This document shows, piece by piece, positions 9,076 through 18,215 of a stretch of DNA of 64,000 bases (its first letter is position 1; every line of letters begins with the position of its first letter). The notes below the pieces were generated by a model. That model saw only the letters and a list, made by a program, of their open reading frames with translations, did no database searches and was not told the DNA's origin. The stretch lies in NCBI RefSeq assembly GCF_014836495.1, contig NZ_JACSQT010000003.1:35082-99081 (forward strand). The letters are read 5' to 3'. This DNA is from Cytobacillus stercorigallinarum (lineage in GTDB: Bacteria > Bacillota > Bacilli > Bacillales > Cytobacillaceae). The position numbers and the translations under genes were made by a program.

Positions 9076-9119
9076 TGTGAACGGAGTGTACAAACGATGG
9101 TACTCCGTTCACATTTTTG
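9076..9119 (+). terminator. Terminator after ferredoxin
   Basis: A perfect 12-bp stem (TGTGAACGGAGT at 9076-9087 with its complement at 9102-9113) is followed by TTTTTG. Confidence 0.85.
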
Positions 9120-9280
9120 TATTTAGACTATAGCCGGTGGTAAGCTGTTGTATGTTAGAATCGGGGATTCTATCGCATTTAACATTGTTTCGAAGGAAAC
9201 TTCTTTTATTCTAGCTCCTCTTCTGAATCATAAGGCATCATAGTAACACCCTCTACCAATTAGATAGAGGGTATTATACT

Positions 9281-10027
9281 TTATTTTAGATTTCTCTTTA
9301 GAAACGCTTTTGTTCGCTCATGTTGAGGTGAAGTAAATAATTGATCTGGCTTACCTTCTTCAACCACTTCACCTTGATCCATAAATATGCTTTTTGTTGA
9401 GACTTCTTTGGCGAAGCCCATTTCATGGGTCACAACGATCATCGTCATTTTTTCTTTTGCTAATTCCTTCATTACTTGCAATACTTCAACGGTTAGCTCA
9501 GGGTCCAATGCCGAGGTCGGTTCATCGAATAACAGAATTTCTGGTTCCATCATTAGAGCTCTTGCAATGGCCACCCGTTGCTTTTGCCCACCGGATAAAT
9601 TACCAGGAAAGGCATCCATCCAATCTCTTAATCCTACCTTAGCTAATAATGCCTCGCTTCGTTGTCTTATTTCCGCTTTTGTCCCCATTTTAGCCATGTT
9701 CGGTGCGATTTCTAAGTTCTCTCGGACTGTTAAATGTGGGAATAAATTAAAATGTTGAAACACCATACCCATTTTCGCAATCATATTTTTCACATTTTGA
9801 GGTTTAGCATACTTTCCATTTTCCACTAATGCCTCCCCATCAATAATGATTGACCCGCTGTTGATTTCTTCTAATTTAATCATACTGCGAAGTAGCGTAC
9901 TTTTTCCTGAACCTGAAGGACCGATAATTGACACCACTTCATTTTTCTTAATATTAAGGCTGATTCCTTTTAATACTTCTGTTTTACCGAATGACTTTTT
10001 TACATCAACCACAGAAATAACTGTCAT
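9281..10027 (-). CDS. Polar amino acid ABC transporter ATP-binding protein (GlnQ-like)
   Basis: This is the ATPase of an amino-acid importer. Walker [10 protein letters not shown] is at residues 36-44, then [17 protein letters not shown], signature [15 protein letters not shown], Walker [15 protein letters not shown] and the H-loop VVTHE. The FQHFNLFPH and TSALDPE forms are characteristic of the polar amino acid (PAAT) family. The length of 248 aa is normal. It is the last gene of a three-gene minus-strand operon, 15 bp after the permease. Glutamine is a plausible substrate, but cystine or arginine cannot be excluded. Confidence 0.92.
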   Translation of the reverse strand: MTVISVVDVKKSFGKTEVLKGISLNIKKNEVVSIIGPSGSGKSTLLRSMIKLEEINSGSIIIDGEALVENGKYAKPQNVKNMIAKMGMVFQHFNLFPHLTVRENLEIAPNMAKMGTKAEIRQRSEALLAKVGLRDWMDAFPGNLSGGQKQRVAIARALMMEPEILLFDEPTSALDPELTVEVLQVMKELAKEKMTMIVVTHEMGFAKEVSTKSIFMDQGEVVEEGKPDQLFTSPQHERTKAFLKRNLK

Positions 10028-10042
10028 ACTAAGCGCTCCTTC

Positions 10043-10702
10043 CTATGCGTATCTAAATCTTCTTTCAATCCATTTAAAAATAAACGAAAGCACAAGTGTC
10101 ATCAGTAGATAGATGATGCCTGCTAAGAAGAATGGCATGATAGTAAAATCACGATTGACTGCCGTTTGAGCAAAGTGTAAAAGTTCCGGAACAGCGACTG
10201 CATATAATAACGCTGTATCCTTTACTAACGTAATAGATTCATTCGCAATCGCTGGTAATGCCACCCGGATCATTTGAGGAATGATGATACGTGTCATTGT
10301 TTGCCAGCGATTTAACCCTAGTACATGCGCTGCTTCATATTGACCTTTATCTATTGAGATTAAGCCCCCGCGAAATATCTCAGCAAAATAAGCGGCATAA
10401 TTCAAGATAAACCCTAAAGCTGCGGCAACAAAGCGATCAAGGACTAAATATTCACCTACGACTGGAAGCATCGGTAACCCGAAACAAATGAATAATAATT
10501 GCAATAGTAAAGGTGTTCCCCGCATCACATAAATATACGTATGGGCAAACCAAGATAAAGGCTTGATCTTACTACGAGCTGCTAGTGTTAATAAAAATCC
10601 AAGTGGAATTGAGGCAATAATGGCAATGATAAAGAGCAACACTGTAATTTGCGCGCCTTCTAGCATAGGTTTAAGTAACGTCATAATATAATCAAGTGAC
10701 AT
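10043..10702 (-). CDS. Polar amino acid ABC transporter permease
   Basis: This is the membrane subunit of the amino-acid importer. It has about five TM helices and the HisM/GlnP-family signatures YVMRGTPLLLQLLF, NYAAYFAEIFRGGLISIDKGQYEAAHVLGL and the EAA loop, followed by IIPQMIRVALPAIANESITLVKDTALL. The 219-aa length is typical. It lies between the ATPase and the binding-protein gene. A hairpin with a T-run just upstream probably lowers its expression relative to the binding protein. Confidence 0.92.
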   Translation of the reverse strand: MSLDYIMTLLKPMLEGAQITVLLFIIAIIASIPLGFLLTLAARSKIKPLSWFAHTYIYVMRGTPLLLQLLFICFGLPMLPVVGEYLVLDRFVAAALGFILNYAAYFAEIFRGGLISIDKGQYEAAHVLGLNRWQTMTRIIIPQMIRVALPAIANESITLVKDTALLYAVAVPELLHFAQTAVNRDFTIMPFFLAGIIYLLMTLVLSFIFKWIERRFRYA

Positions 10703-10717
10703 CGTCCATCCTCCAAA

Positions 10718-10752
10718 AACAAAACAGGGTTTCCTCCAATTAGGAAATCCTG
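10718..10752 (-). terminator. Intra-operon attenuating hairpin
   Basis: On the minus strand, CAGGATTTCCT pairs with AGGAAACCCTG (one mismatch) and is followed by TTTTGTTTTT. It sits between the binding-protein and permease genes. Such sites usually give partial termination and keep the soluble binding protein in excess. Confidence 0.65.
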
Positions 10753-10763
10753 CTGTTATTCAT

Positions 10764-11555
10764 TTATTTCAATAATAAATCTTCACCAAACCATTTCTCG
10801 GAAATATCTGCCGCCGTACCATCCGCAATCATTTCATCTAATGCTGCTTGTAAATCTGCTAACAATTCTTCATTTCCTTTTTTCACACCAATACCATACT
10901 CTTCTGGTGCCAGTGATTCCTCAAGGACTTTAAAATTTTCATTTTCCTTTGTCATATAATAATCAATGACGATTTCATCAATGACTACTGCTTCGACGCG
11001 ACCATTCTTCAAATCTGCTAACGCTAAAACATTATCAGAGAACTCTGTAACCTCTTTTACTTTTTCACTAATTTCATTTCCACTTAAGGCATCAGCAGCC
11101 GATGATAAGGATTGTAAGCCTACTACTTTTCCTTCTAAATCATTAATAGTTTCAATATTAGAATCTGCCTGGGTCACAACCACTTGTGCATTACTTAAAT
11201 ATGGCTTAGTAAATAAGACCTTCTCTTTTCTTTCATCTGTAATCGTATAACCATTCCATATGAGATCGATACGACCACTACTTAATTCAGACTCTTTTGT
11301 TTTCCAATCAATCGGTTGAAAGACAGGTGTTGCTCCCATTTTTTCTACTACCGCTTTTGCTAAATCAATGTCAAAACCGACAATCTCATTATTCTCATCC
11401 CGGAACCCCATTGGTGCAAACTTATCATCTATTCCGATAACGATTTCCTTTCCTTCTTCTGAACCTTTCTCCTCACTAGATGTTGTTGAGCCGCAAGCAG
11501 CTAGAAATCCGACTGCTAAAAGTGATAAAACAAAAAGCGTTAATTTTTTCCCCAT
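10764..11555 (-). CDS. Amino acid ABC transporter substrate-binding lipoprotein
   Basis: This is the extracytoplasmic receptor of the importer. The signal peptide ends in the lipobox LAAC with Cys21 and a Ser/Glu-rich linker follows. The mature domain has the SBP_bac_3 pattern: IVIGIDDKFAPMGFRDENNEIVGFDIDLAKAV, then WKTKESELSSGRIDLIWNGYTITDERKEKVLFTKPY. The 263-aa length is normal. It is first in the operon, with GGGGGCTTAATC before ATG 11555. The exact amino acid is not determined; the D-x-A-P and RxDL residues fit polar amino acids. Confidence 0.92.
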   Translation of the reverse strand: MGKKLTLFVLSLLAVGFLAACGSTTSSEEKGSEEGKEIVIGIDDKFAPMGFRDENNEIVGFDIDLAKAVVEKMGATPVFQPIDWKTKESELSSGRIDLIWNGYTITDERKEKVLFTKPYLSNAQVVVTQADSNIETINDLEGKVVGLQSLSSAADALSGNEISEKVKEVTEFSDNVLALADLKNGRVEAVVIDEIVIDYYMTKENENFKVLEESLAPEEYGIGVKKGNEELLADLQAALDEMIADGTAADISEKWFGEDLLLK

Positions 11556-11799
11556 GATTAAGCCCCCAATTTATAAATATACAAATACTTTAGTCTGCTA
11601 ATATATTAGAGTGATAAAATAAATCTATCATATGAGTCAAATCTATGTCAATCATTATTTTAATATATGCAAATCAAGTGTATATTCTGATACTTCATAG
11701 TTACTTCAAAGTAACTATGTGTAACGAAAGTGCGTTCTTCACATTTGTTGTTTAACGATTTACGATAAGAATAGATTACAAAGTAGGAGTGATATTGAA

Positions 11800-12312
11800 A
11801 TGGGTAAAAAAATTGCCGCTCTTGTAACAGATATGGTGGAAGAAATTGAGTTAACTGATCCGGCTGAGAAAATGAGAGAAGCTGGCCACACGGTGTCCAT
11901 TGTAAATGCTGAAGTAGGAAAAGAAATCAGAGGAAAAAATGGCCAAACTTTCACTGTGGATAAAGGGCTTGATGAAGTAAGTCCAGAAGACTTTGACGCT
12001 TTGCTTATTCCTGGAGGGTTTTCCCCGGATTTATTAAGAATTAATCCTGACCACGCCACATTTGCCAAACATTTTATCGCAGAAGGCAAACCGGTATTCG
12101 CTATTTGTCATGGACCTCAATTTTTAATTGATACAGATTTATTAGAAGGAAAAAGGATGACGAGCTTCATTTCTGTTCGTAAAGACTTAATCAATGCTGG
12201 AGCACAATTTGTCGATGAAGAAGTAGTTGTTGATCAGCAACTTGTAACAAGTCGTACACCAGACGACTTACCTGCTTTTAATCGTGAGGCATTGAAATTA
12301 TTAAATAATTAA
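11800..12312 (+). CDS. DJ-1/PfpI-family protein
   Basis: This belongs to the class I glutamine-amidotransferase-like PfpI/DJ-1 superfamily, like general stress protein 18 of B. subtilis. The nucleophile elbow is FAICHGPQ with the catalytic-type cysteine near residue 104 followed by His. LLIPGGFSPDLLR supplies the conserved acidic/Gly region. Roles reported for the family include deglycase/glyoxalase III and stress protection; the one here cannot be read. It is a single gene with its own upstream region, convergent with the HxlR gene. Confidence 0.9.
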   Translation: MGKKIAALVTDMVEEIELTDPAEKMREAGHTVSIVNAEVGKEIRGKNGQTFTVDKGLDEVSPEDFDALLIPGGFSPDLLRINPDHATFAKHFIAEGKPVFAICHGPQFLIDTDLLEGKRMTSFISVRKDLINAGAQFVDEEVVVDQQLVTSRTPDDLPAFNREALKLLNN

Positions 12313-12336
12313 TAAGGCTAAAGCTTAGCTAACAAT

Positions 12337-12377
12337 AAAAACCAGCTTAGGATTACTTCTCCTCAAAGCTGGTTTTT
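12337..12377. terminator. Bidirectional terminator between convergent genes
   Basis: A perfect 12-bp stem (AAAAACCAGCTT at 12337-12348 with AAGCTGGTTTTT at 12366-12377). It ends the PfpI gene on the plus strand. On the minus strand it overlaps the last codons of the HxlR gene. Confidence 0.85.
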
Positions 12378-12748
12378 AAAATGCCTTCTTCTTGTAGCTG
12401 TTGGATGCGGTTCGTACCCCATTCATACATCATTTCTATGATAGGTAATAACGAATAACCTAATTCCGTCATAGAATACTCCACTTTCGGCGGCATCTCC
12501 GGATACACTTTTCTACTGATCATCCCGTCTTCTACTAACTCTTTTAATTGATTAGATAGCGTTTTATGCGATACACCATCAAAAAGTTTTTGGAGGCCAT
12601 TAAAACGGTAAGGACCTTCTACACCTAAATGCCAAAGGATGACAACTTTGTACTTGCCACTTATCACTGATAAAGTGAACTCCTTCGCACAGTGGTAATA
12701 ACCACTTTCTAGCTTTTCTTTTATATCTTCCCGAAGAGACTCACACAT
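12353..12748 (-). CDS. HxlR-family transcriptional regulator
   Basis: A winged-helix DNA-binding protein of 131 aa with the HxlR core: LSVISGKYKVVILWHLGVEGPYRFNGLQKLFDGVSHKTLSNQLKELVEDGMISRKVYPEMPPKVEYSMTELG split over two helices and a wing. Cys20 near the N-terminus is placed like the redox-sensing Cys of YodB/HypR-type members, so thiol stress sensing is possible. GGAGGT lies 8 nt before ATG 12748. No target gene is adjacent apart from the convergent PfpI gene. Confidence 0.88.
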   Translation of the reverse strand: MCESLREDIKEKLESGYYHCAKEFTLSVISGKYKVVILWHLGVEGPYRFNGLQKLFDGVSHKTLSNQLKELVEDGMISRKVYPEMPPKVEYSMTELGYSLLPIIEMMYEWGTNRIQQLQEEGILKTSFEEK

Positions 12749-12949
12749 GATTATCTACCTCCATCTCACCTATCCATCCTTTAAGAGTTTATTTTAACAT
12801 ATCAAACCTTTTGTATATCTAATGGTATTTCTATCCCACCATCTACAGATTCTAAATAATGTATTTCTACTTCGTTTAGCGACTAATATTGCTGAAATTT
12901 GCCAACTAATTTTTATTGCTTTTACTTAAACCCTCTGATAAGATAACTT

Positions 12950-12961
12950 ACGAACGTTCGT
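12950..12961 (+). promoter_or_regulatory. Palindromic TetR-type operator
   Basis: ACGAACGTTCGT is a perfect 12-bp palindrome that ends 18 bp before the TetR start codon. Position and form fit autoregulation of the TetR-MFS operon. Confidence 0.65.
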
Positions 12962-12979
12962 TAATCAGGGGTGAGTGAA

Positions 12980-13561
12980 ATGAAAAGTGATGATATAAAG
13001 GAAGCAGCTTTGAAATATTTTACGATACATGGATATGAAGGTGCTTCCCTTTCCCAAATAGCAGAAGAAGTTGGCATGAAGAAACAATCATTATATGCTC
13101 ATTTTCGCGGGAAAGATGATTTATTTCTTCAGGTGTTACATGATGCCAAAGAAACTGAACTACTAAGCAAATTACAATATTTTAGTAACCTTCGTAGCTC
13201 ACAACCAGAAAAAGATTTATACGGATTTTTACAACTAATTGTTGATCTCTTTCAACAGAATGAGCAATTGAAGTTCTGGCTAAGAATGTCTTTCTTCCCA
13301 CCTGCTCATCTTCAAAAAGAGGTTGACCTTGAAGTCATTGATATAGAAGAAAAAACGCAAGCCTTATTACAGGAAAAATTCCAGCAATGGATAAATGAAG
13401 GGCTATTGCATGCGGAACATCCACGCATACCTACACTTGCATTCTTTGGTGTTGTCGATAGCATCATGCTTGAGCTTGTCTATATGAGTGATACAAAACG
13501 ATTACAAGAAAAACTAGAAGCCTCATGGAAAGTATTCTGGAGAGGCATCTCGATACGTTAA
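12980..13561 (+). CDS. TetR/AcrR-family regulator
   Basis: The N-terminal HTH (IKEAALKYFTIHGYEGASLSQIAEEVGMKKQSLYAHFRGKDDLF) is classic TetR. The C-terminal part is the ligand-sensing and dimer domain. The AGGGGTG at 12967-12973 has good spacing to ATG 12980, while the GTG at 12971 lies inside the RBS; the ATG is chosen (193 aa). It precedes an MFS exporter by 19 bp and has a palindrome upstream, so it probably represses its own operon until a drug-like ligand binds. Confidence 0.9.
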   Translation: MKSDDIKEAALKYFTIHGYEGASLSQIAEEVGMKKQSLYAHFRGKDDLFLQVLHDAKETELLSKLQYFSNLRSSQPEKDLYGFLQLIVDLFQQNEQLKFWLRMSFFPPAHLQKEVDLEVIDIEEKTQALLQEKFQQWINEGLLHAEHPRIPTLAFFGVVDSIMLELVYMSDTKRLQEKLEASWKVFWRGISIR

Positions 13562-13580
13562 GAAAAAAGAGGTGTTTCAA

Positions 13581-14786
13581 ATGGAACAAAAACCGTTAAA
13601 AGAACAAAAAACTGTCTTACTTATATTATTAAGCAATATTTTCATTGCCTTTTTAGGCATAGGACTCATTATTCCGGTCATGCCTTCATTTATGAATATT
13701 ATGGACTTATCTGGAAGTACAATGGGCTATTTAGTTGCTGTCTTTGCTTTAGCTCAATTGATTACTTCCCCTTTTGCAGGTAGATTCGTTGACCGATTTG
13801 GCCGAAAAAAAATCATTACAATTGGGTTATTTCTATTCGCTATCAGTGAGTTGGTTTTTGGATTAGGTACTCATATTTCTGCCTTATATCTATCCAGAAT
13901 TTTAGGCGGGATCAGTGCAGCTTTTATTATGCCTGGGGTAACAGCCTATGTAGCCGATATCACTACATTAAAAGATCGGCCAAAGGCAATGGGATACGTG
14001 TCAGCGGCCATTAGCACTGGATTCATTATAGGGCCAGGAATCGGTGGCTTTATCGCCGAGTATGGGATTCGCCTGCCTTTCTTCTTTGCAGCAGGTATTG
14101 CCTTCTTGGCATGTATTTTATCCATCTTTATATTAAAAGAACCACTTACAAAAGAGCAGATGAAAGAGCTTTCTGAAAATGCAAAGAAAACTAGCTTTAT
14201 CGCAGACTTTAAACGCTCCTTCAATCCGTTATACTTTATTGCGTTTATCATCGTCTTTATCCTAGCTTTCGGTTTATCTGCCTATGAAACCGTATTTAGC
14301 TTATTCTCAGACCATAAATTTGGCTTTACACCACAAGATATTGCGATCATTATAACGGTCAGCTCAATATTCGGGGTCATCGTCCAAATCTTCTTATTCG
14401 GAAAAATGGTCGACAAAATTGGTGAGAAAAAAGTGATCCAGGTTTGTTTAATCATGGGGGTAGTCTTAGCATTTGCTTCAACAGTTATATCTGGATTCTG
14501 GATGGTGCTATTAGTGACGGCCTTCATCTTCTTAGCATTTGATTTACTACGTCCGGCACTTACCACATTCCTTTCCCGATCAGCTGGGAAAGAACAAGGC
14601 TTTGTCGCTGGAATGAACTCAACTTACACAAGTCTCGGTAATATTGCCGGACCAGCAGTTGCAGGCATTCTATTCGATGTCAATATCCATTACCCTTTCC
14701 TATTTGCAGGTGTTGTGATGCTGCTGGGTCTGGGGATAACGTATTTATGGCGTGAGAAAGAGTTTGTTGAAAGTACAGCGGAATAA
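13581..14786 (+). CDS. MFS multidrug efflux transporter
   Basis: A 12-TM major facilitator with the motif A sequence GRFVDRFGRKKIITIG after TM2 and the drug/H+ antiporter motif C in GFIIGPGIGGFIAEYG near TM5. Together they place it with Bmr/Blt/NorA-like exporters (DHA1 family). It should extrude hydrophobic drugs in exchange for protons. The start ATG 13581 follows AGAGGTG; the upstream GTG 13572 is part of the RBS. It is cotranscribed with the TetR gene. Confidence 0.9.
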   Translation: MEQKPLKEQKTVLLILLSNIFIAFLGIGLIIPVMPSFMNIMDLSGSTMGYLVAVFALAQLITSPFAGRFVDRFGRKKIITIGLFLFAISELVFGLGTHISALYLSRILGGISAAFIMPGVTAYVADITTLKDRPKAMGYVSAAISTGFIIGPGIGGFIAEYGIRLPFFFAAGIAFLACILSIFILKEPLTKEQMKELSENAKKTSFIADFKRSFNPLYFIAFIIVFILAFGLSAYETVFSLFSDHKFGFTPQDIAIIITVSSIFGVIVQIFLFGKMVDKIGEKKVIQVCLIMGVVLAFASTVISGFWMVLLVTAFIFLAFDLLRPALTTFLSRSAGKEQGFVAGMNSTYTSLGNIAGPAVAGILFDVNIHYPFLFAGVVMLLGLGITYLWREKEFVESTAE

Positions 14787-14788
14787 TT

Positions 14789-14840
14789 AAAAAGAGTCAT
14801 CATGTGTACACCTCTCAGGAACACATATGACTCTTTTTTT
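14789..14840 (+). terminator. Terminator after MFS gene
   Basis: A long stem (AAAAAGAGTCATCATGTGT with ACACATATGACTCTTTTT, one mismatch) is followed by a T-run. Confidence 0.85.
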
Positions 14841-14931
14841 CTATGTAACAAAAAGGGCGGATTCCTTATTTCCTTCTTCACATTGAATGAATATGATGCC
14901 TCTAATGAGTCTAATATCAGGGGCGGGTATA

Positions 14932-15582
14932 ATGGAGACAATTTTTTACACGATGAGCACATTTGATAAACAACTGGGGGAATTCCTTGCTTCTTATGGT
15001 TTATATATTTATGCACTGTTATTTTTGTTTATATATTTAAAAACAGCATTCATCGTACTTACCTTTATTCCAGGTGATTCACTCGTCTTTGCAAGCGGCG
15101 CTCTTGCAGCAGTCGGTAATTTGAATATCGAAACCCTAGCCATCGTCTTTTTCCTTGCTACAATCTGTGGAGATAACCAAAACTTTTCGATTGGAAGATT
15201 AATCAAAGGCTGGAATAGTAAAAGATTAAAGCCATTTTTATTAAAAGAAACACAACTCCAACGAGCAGAGCAATTTATGAATCGTTACGGTAAGATATCT
15301 ATTATCACTGCTAGATTTATTCCACTTATGCGTACAACTGTCCCGGTAGCATGTGCGATGATGAATTATTCTTATCGATCTTTCTTTAAACATAATGCCC
15401 TTGGCGGCTTTCTCTGGGTGTTTTTTTGGTTATTAGCTGGACTTTTATTGGGGCAAATGCCAATTGTAGAACAACACCTCGTTGCCTCACTTTTGGTCCT
15501 TTCACTTATCCCTTTTAGTATACCGGTCGTTTTCTTATTAATGAAAAGAAAAAACAGATCTAGGATTAAATCGAATACCTAG
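14932..15582 (+). CDS. DedA-family membrane protein
   Basis: A polytopic membrane protein of the DedA/SNARE-associated (VTT) family, proposed lipid scramblases that support membrane homeostasis. Family hallmarks are FIPGDSLVFASGALA, the acidic site in TICGDNQNFSIGRLIG-type sequence, and RFIPLMRTTVPVACAMMNYSYRSFFKHNALGGFLW. The start ATG 14932 has GGGGCGGG upstream, which gives 216 aa, the normal size. The gene end overlaps its own terminator. Confidence 0.9.
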   Translation: METIFYTMSTFDKQLGEFLASYGLYIYALLFLFIYLKTAFIVLTFIPGDSLVFASGALAAVGNLNIETLAIVFFLATICGDNQNFSIGRLIKGWNSKRLKPFLLKETQLQRAEQFMNRYGKISIITARFIPLMRTTVPVACAMMNYSYRSFFKHNALGGFLWVFFWLLAGLLLGQMPIVEQHLVASLLVLSLIPFSIPVVFLLMKRKNRSRIKSNT

Positions 15583-15592
15583 ATCTGTTTTT
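15550..15592. terminator. Bidirectional terminator between dedA and arsC
   Basis: A perfect 15-bp stem (AAAAACAGATCTAGG at 15550-15564 with CCTAGATCTGTTTTT at 15578-15592). The left arm lies in the final codons of the DedA gene. It serves both the DedA gene and the convergent ars operon. Confidence 0.85.
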
Positions 15593-15620
15593 GTTGGTGA
15601 AAAAAAATAATTGTCGCTCT

Positions 15621-16049
15621 TCAACGAAGGTTTTCATTTTCCTCAGCAAACCGCTTCAACCGCTCGCCTATTTCATCTCTTACACGGGTAAACATCTGCC
15701 ACTTTTCCTCTTCCGTGCCGATTGCTTTGGCAGGATCATCAAATCCCCAATGTTCTCGTTTCACTTTTGAAGGCGTCATTGGACATTTATCAGCAGCATC
15801 GCCACATAAGGTGACAACCAAATCCGCTTGATTTAAGATGGCGTCATTTATCACATCCGATGTTTGCTTTGAGATATCTATCTCCGCTTCTTTCATCGCT
15901 TCTACCGCTTTTGGATTCAGTCCATGTGCTTCGATTCCTGCACTGTAAACTTGCCAGTCGTTACTTAAATAATGCTTTGCCCAACCTTCAGCCATTTGAC
16001 TTCGGCAAGAATTCCCTGTACAAAGAAAATAAATGATCTTTTTCGTCAT
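15621..16049 (-). CDS. arsC: Arsenate reductase, thioredoxin-coupled
   Basis: It reduces arsenate to arsenite with electrons from thioredoxin. The low-molecular-weight phosphatase-like P-loop CTGNSCRS has Cys10 and Arg16. The relay cysteines are Cys82 and Cys89 in [14 protein letters not shown]. This is the arrangement of the S. aureus/B. subtilis enzyme. ATG 16049 has AAGGAGTG 6 nt upstream, giving 142 aa. It follows arsB closely and is the last gene of arsRBC. Confidence 0.95.
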   Translation of the reverse strand: MTKKIIYFLCTGNSCRSQMAEGWAKHYLSNDWQVYSAGIEAHGLNPKAVEAMKEAEIDISKQTSDVINDAILNQADLVVTLCGDAADKCPMTPSKVKREHWGFDDPAKAIGTEEEKWQMFTRVRDEIGERLKRFAEENENLR

Positions 16050-16060
16050 ATAAACACTCC

Positions 16061-17362
16061 TTAATGAATAATCAATAACCATATATAGAGACCTAATAAG
16101 GTGATAAATAAGGTGGGAATCGTTAGGATGATACCAGTTTTAAAGTAGGTACCCCAAGAAATCTTCACCCCTTTACGCGATAACACATGTAACCATAATA
16201 AAGTAGCAAGTGACCCTATTGGCGTGATTTTAGGTCCAAGGTCAGAACCGATCACATTGGCATAAATCAAGGCATCTTTCATTACACCTGTTGCATTCGT
16301 ATCAGCAATCGCTAACGCATCAATCATCACTGTCGGCATGTTATTCATGACCGAAGACAAAATGGCGGCAATAAAGCCCATGCCCATTGTTGCGGCAAAC
16401 AATCCTTGATCAACGGTTATTTGAAGAACATCTGTTAACAAGCTCGTTAACCCGACATTCCGTAAACCATACACAACAACATACATCCCGACTGAGAAGA
16501 AAACAATATTCCACGGTGCGCCCTTCATGACGGTTTTTACATCAACCGCTTCACTTCTCCTGGAAATAATCAGAAAAACAAACGCTATAATACTAGCAAT
16601 AATCGATACCGGCACACCAACAAACTCACTAGCAAAATAGCCAACTAGTAAGATCGCCAAAATCCACCATGAGAGTTTGAATAATCGTGGATCTTTTATC
16701 GCTACACGCGGCTCCCGCAATTGCGTACCATCATAACGACCGGGTATGCTTTTTCTAAAAAACAAATAGAGAACCAAAATACTTGCTGCAACAGAAAATA
16801 AATTCGGCACAATCATGACAGTGAAAAATTCCACAAATCCGATGCCAAAGAAATCAGCCGATACAATATTAACAAGATTACTAACGACAAGGGGTAATGA
16901 CGCTGTGTCAGCGATAAAACCACTTGCAATAATAAACGGAAAGACCATTTTCTCATTAAAATTCAAGTTCCTTACCATCGAAAGAACAATTGGTGTCAAA
17001 ATCAAGGCAGCCCCATCATTCGCAAACAGAGCCGATACAATCGCTCCAAGCAAAGTCACATAGACAAACATTTTTACACCATGTCCTTTTGCCGCTCTAG
17101 CCATATGCAAGGCAGACCATTCAAAGAAACCAATCTCATCTAAAATTAAAGAAATAATAATAATAGCGATAAATGTTAACGTTGCATTCCAGACAATTGA
17201 TGTCACATCCAAAACATCTTGGAAATCTACTACACCAACTAGTAAAGCCAATATCGCTCCACCACAGGCTGACCAACCAATAGACAAACCTTTAGGTTGC
17301 CAGATGACTAAAATAAGTGTGATTAAAAAAATCACCGATGCCAAAACCACTGACGTTGTCAT
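16061..17362 (-). CDS. arsB: Arsenite efflux membrane protein ArsB
   Basis: A polytopic membrane protein of the ion transporter (IT) superfamily with about 12 helices. The segments [50 protein letters not shown] and [17 protein letters not shown], followed by [26 protein letters not shown], are the ArsB signature. It expels arsenite and antimonite. The length of 433 aa is typical of ArsB rather than the shorter Acr3. The gene starts 11 bp after arsR. Confidence 0.95.
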   Translation of the reverse strand: MTTSVVLASVIFLITLILVIWQPKGLSIGWSACGGAILALLVGVVDFQDVLDVTSIVWNATLTFIAIIIISLILDEIGFFEWSALHMARAAKGHGVKMFVYVTLLGAIVSALFANDGAALILTPIVLSMVRNLNFNEKMVFPFIIASGFIADTASLPLVVSNLVNIVSADFFGIGFVEFFTVMIVPNLFSVAASILVLYLFFRKSIPGRYDGTQLREPRVAIKDPRLFKLSWWILAILLVGYFASEFVGVPVSIIASIIAFVFLIISRRSEAVDVKTVMKGAPWNIVFFSVGMYVVVYGLRNVGLTSLLTDVLQITVDQGLFAATMGMGFIAAILSSVMNNMPTVMIDALAIADTNATGVMKDALIYANVIGSDLGPKITPIGSLATLLWLHVLSRKGVKISWGTYFKTGIILTIPTLFITLLGLYIWLLIIH

Positions 17363-17373
17363 ACAAATCCTCC

Positions 17374-17709
17374 TTAATCACACATAACGCGCAACCCTTG
17401 TTTTTCAAGACTTTCGAGTAACCCCTCTTGACTAGGAAGCTGATTTAATAAAGTACAGACGAAGGGAAAGTTCTCATATTGTTTATTCAAACCGTAATAA
17501 ACCCATTGTCCTTTTCTCGATTCAATGATCAAACCAACATCACGTAACTTCCGTAAATGCTGACTAATAGCCGGCTGACTCATATCAAATAAATGAACTA
17601 GCTCACATACACAGCATTCCCTTGATTCAAGAATCTTCACCATCTTTAACCTTGTTTTATCGCCTAACAGCTTTAACACAAGCGCAACTTCCTCAATTGT
17701 ACTTTTCAT
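17374..17709 (-). CDS. arsR: Arsenic-responsive repressor ArsR
   Basis: An ArsR/SmtB winged-helix repressor of the arsRBC operon. The As(III) site ECCVCEL is in the DNA-recognition region, as in the classic plasmid ArsR, and [19 protein letters not shown] forms the recognition helix. The length is 111 aa. An inverted repeat at 17726-17745 is positioned as its operator. It is divergent from a second ArsR gene. Confidence 0.93.
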   Translation of the reverse strand: MKSTIEEVALVLKLLGDKTRLKMVKILESRECCVCELVHLFDMSQPAISQHLRKLRDVGLIIESRKGQWVYYGLNKQYENFPFVCTLLNQLPSQEGLLESLEKQGLRVMCD

Positions 17710-17725
17710 TTAGGTACTCCTTTAT

Positions 17726-17745
17726 ATATAAGTAAATGCTTATAT
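17726..17745 (-). promoter_or_regulatory. ArsR-type operator of arsRBC
   Basis: ATATAAG-N6-CTTATAT is a perfect inverted repeat 16 bp upstream of the arsR start. It has the size and AT-rich form of ArsR/SmtB sites. Confidence 0.6.
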
Positions 17746-17802
17746 CCTTATGCTATTTTATAGGTAAATGTTTGGTTAGGCAATCCCTTTTGTAAAAAAC
17801 AC

Positions 17803-17879
17803 ATCAATTTTTTTTGATATATAGCTTGTTTTTCCAATTATAGTTAAAGTATACTGAAGTCACATCAAAAAAATTTGAT
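17803..17879 (+). promoter_or_regulatory. Two ATCAAA-type operators before arsR-arsI
   Basis: ATCAAA-N4-TTTGAT at 17864-17879 is perfect. A second copy at 17803-17818 (ATCAAT-N4-TTTGAT) has one mismatch. The 61-bp spacing and the different sequence from the arsRBC operator suggest that the second ArsR binds its own sites. Confidence 0.6.
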
Positions 17880-17894
17880 AGGAAGTGCAATCTA

Positions 17895-18197
17895 TTGAAA
17901 CAATTTATTGAATATGAAAAACAATTTAAAGCATTAGCCGACCAAAAAAGGCTAGAAATTATGTATGAGTTATGCCAACGCGGACAGACATGCGTTTGTG
18001 ATTTATCTGAGATTTTCTCCCTTCCGCAATCGAAATTATCCTATCATTTAAAGATTTTGCTCGAAGCTGGTTTAATTACAAAAGAGACAAAAGGAAAATG
18101 GAATTACTATGAATTAAATGAGCAATCCGTGAATCATCTCTTATCAGAAGAACTTTGTTGTATCTTTAGAAAGTCAAGTCATTCGTGTTGTAATTAA
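17895..18197 (+). CDS. Second ArsR-family regulator with C-terminal cysteine pairs
   Basis: A 100-aa ArsR-type winged-helix protein (CVCDLSEIFSLPQSKLSYHLKILLEAGLI). Cysteines are at 27, 33 and 35, and pairs lie at 88-89 and 98-99 near the C-terminus. C-terminal cysteine pairs are used by ArsR proteins that sense As(III) through alternative sites and by organoarsenical-selective forms. The start is TTG 17895 with AGGAAGTG about 8 nt upstream. It precedes an ArsI-like gene by 18 bp and probably controls it. Selectivity for methylarsenite is inference. Confidence 0.88.
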   Translation: MKQFIEYEKQFKALADQKRLEIMYELCQRGQTCVCDLSEIFSLPQSKLSYHLKILLEAGLITKETKGKWNYYELNEQSVNHLLSEELCCIFRKSSHSCCN

Positions 18198-18215
18198 AAA
18201 AAGGAGGCATTTCAA

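Noticed and set aside
11556..11799. T-box or other riboswitch before the amino acid transporter
   Set aside because: No T-box core or other riboswitch consensus is visible upstream of the binding-protein gene.
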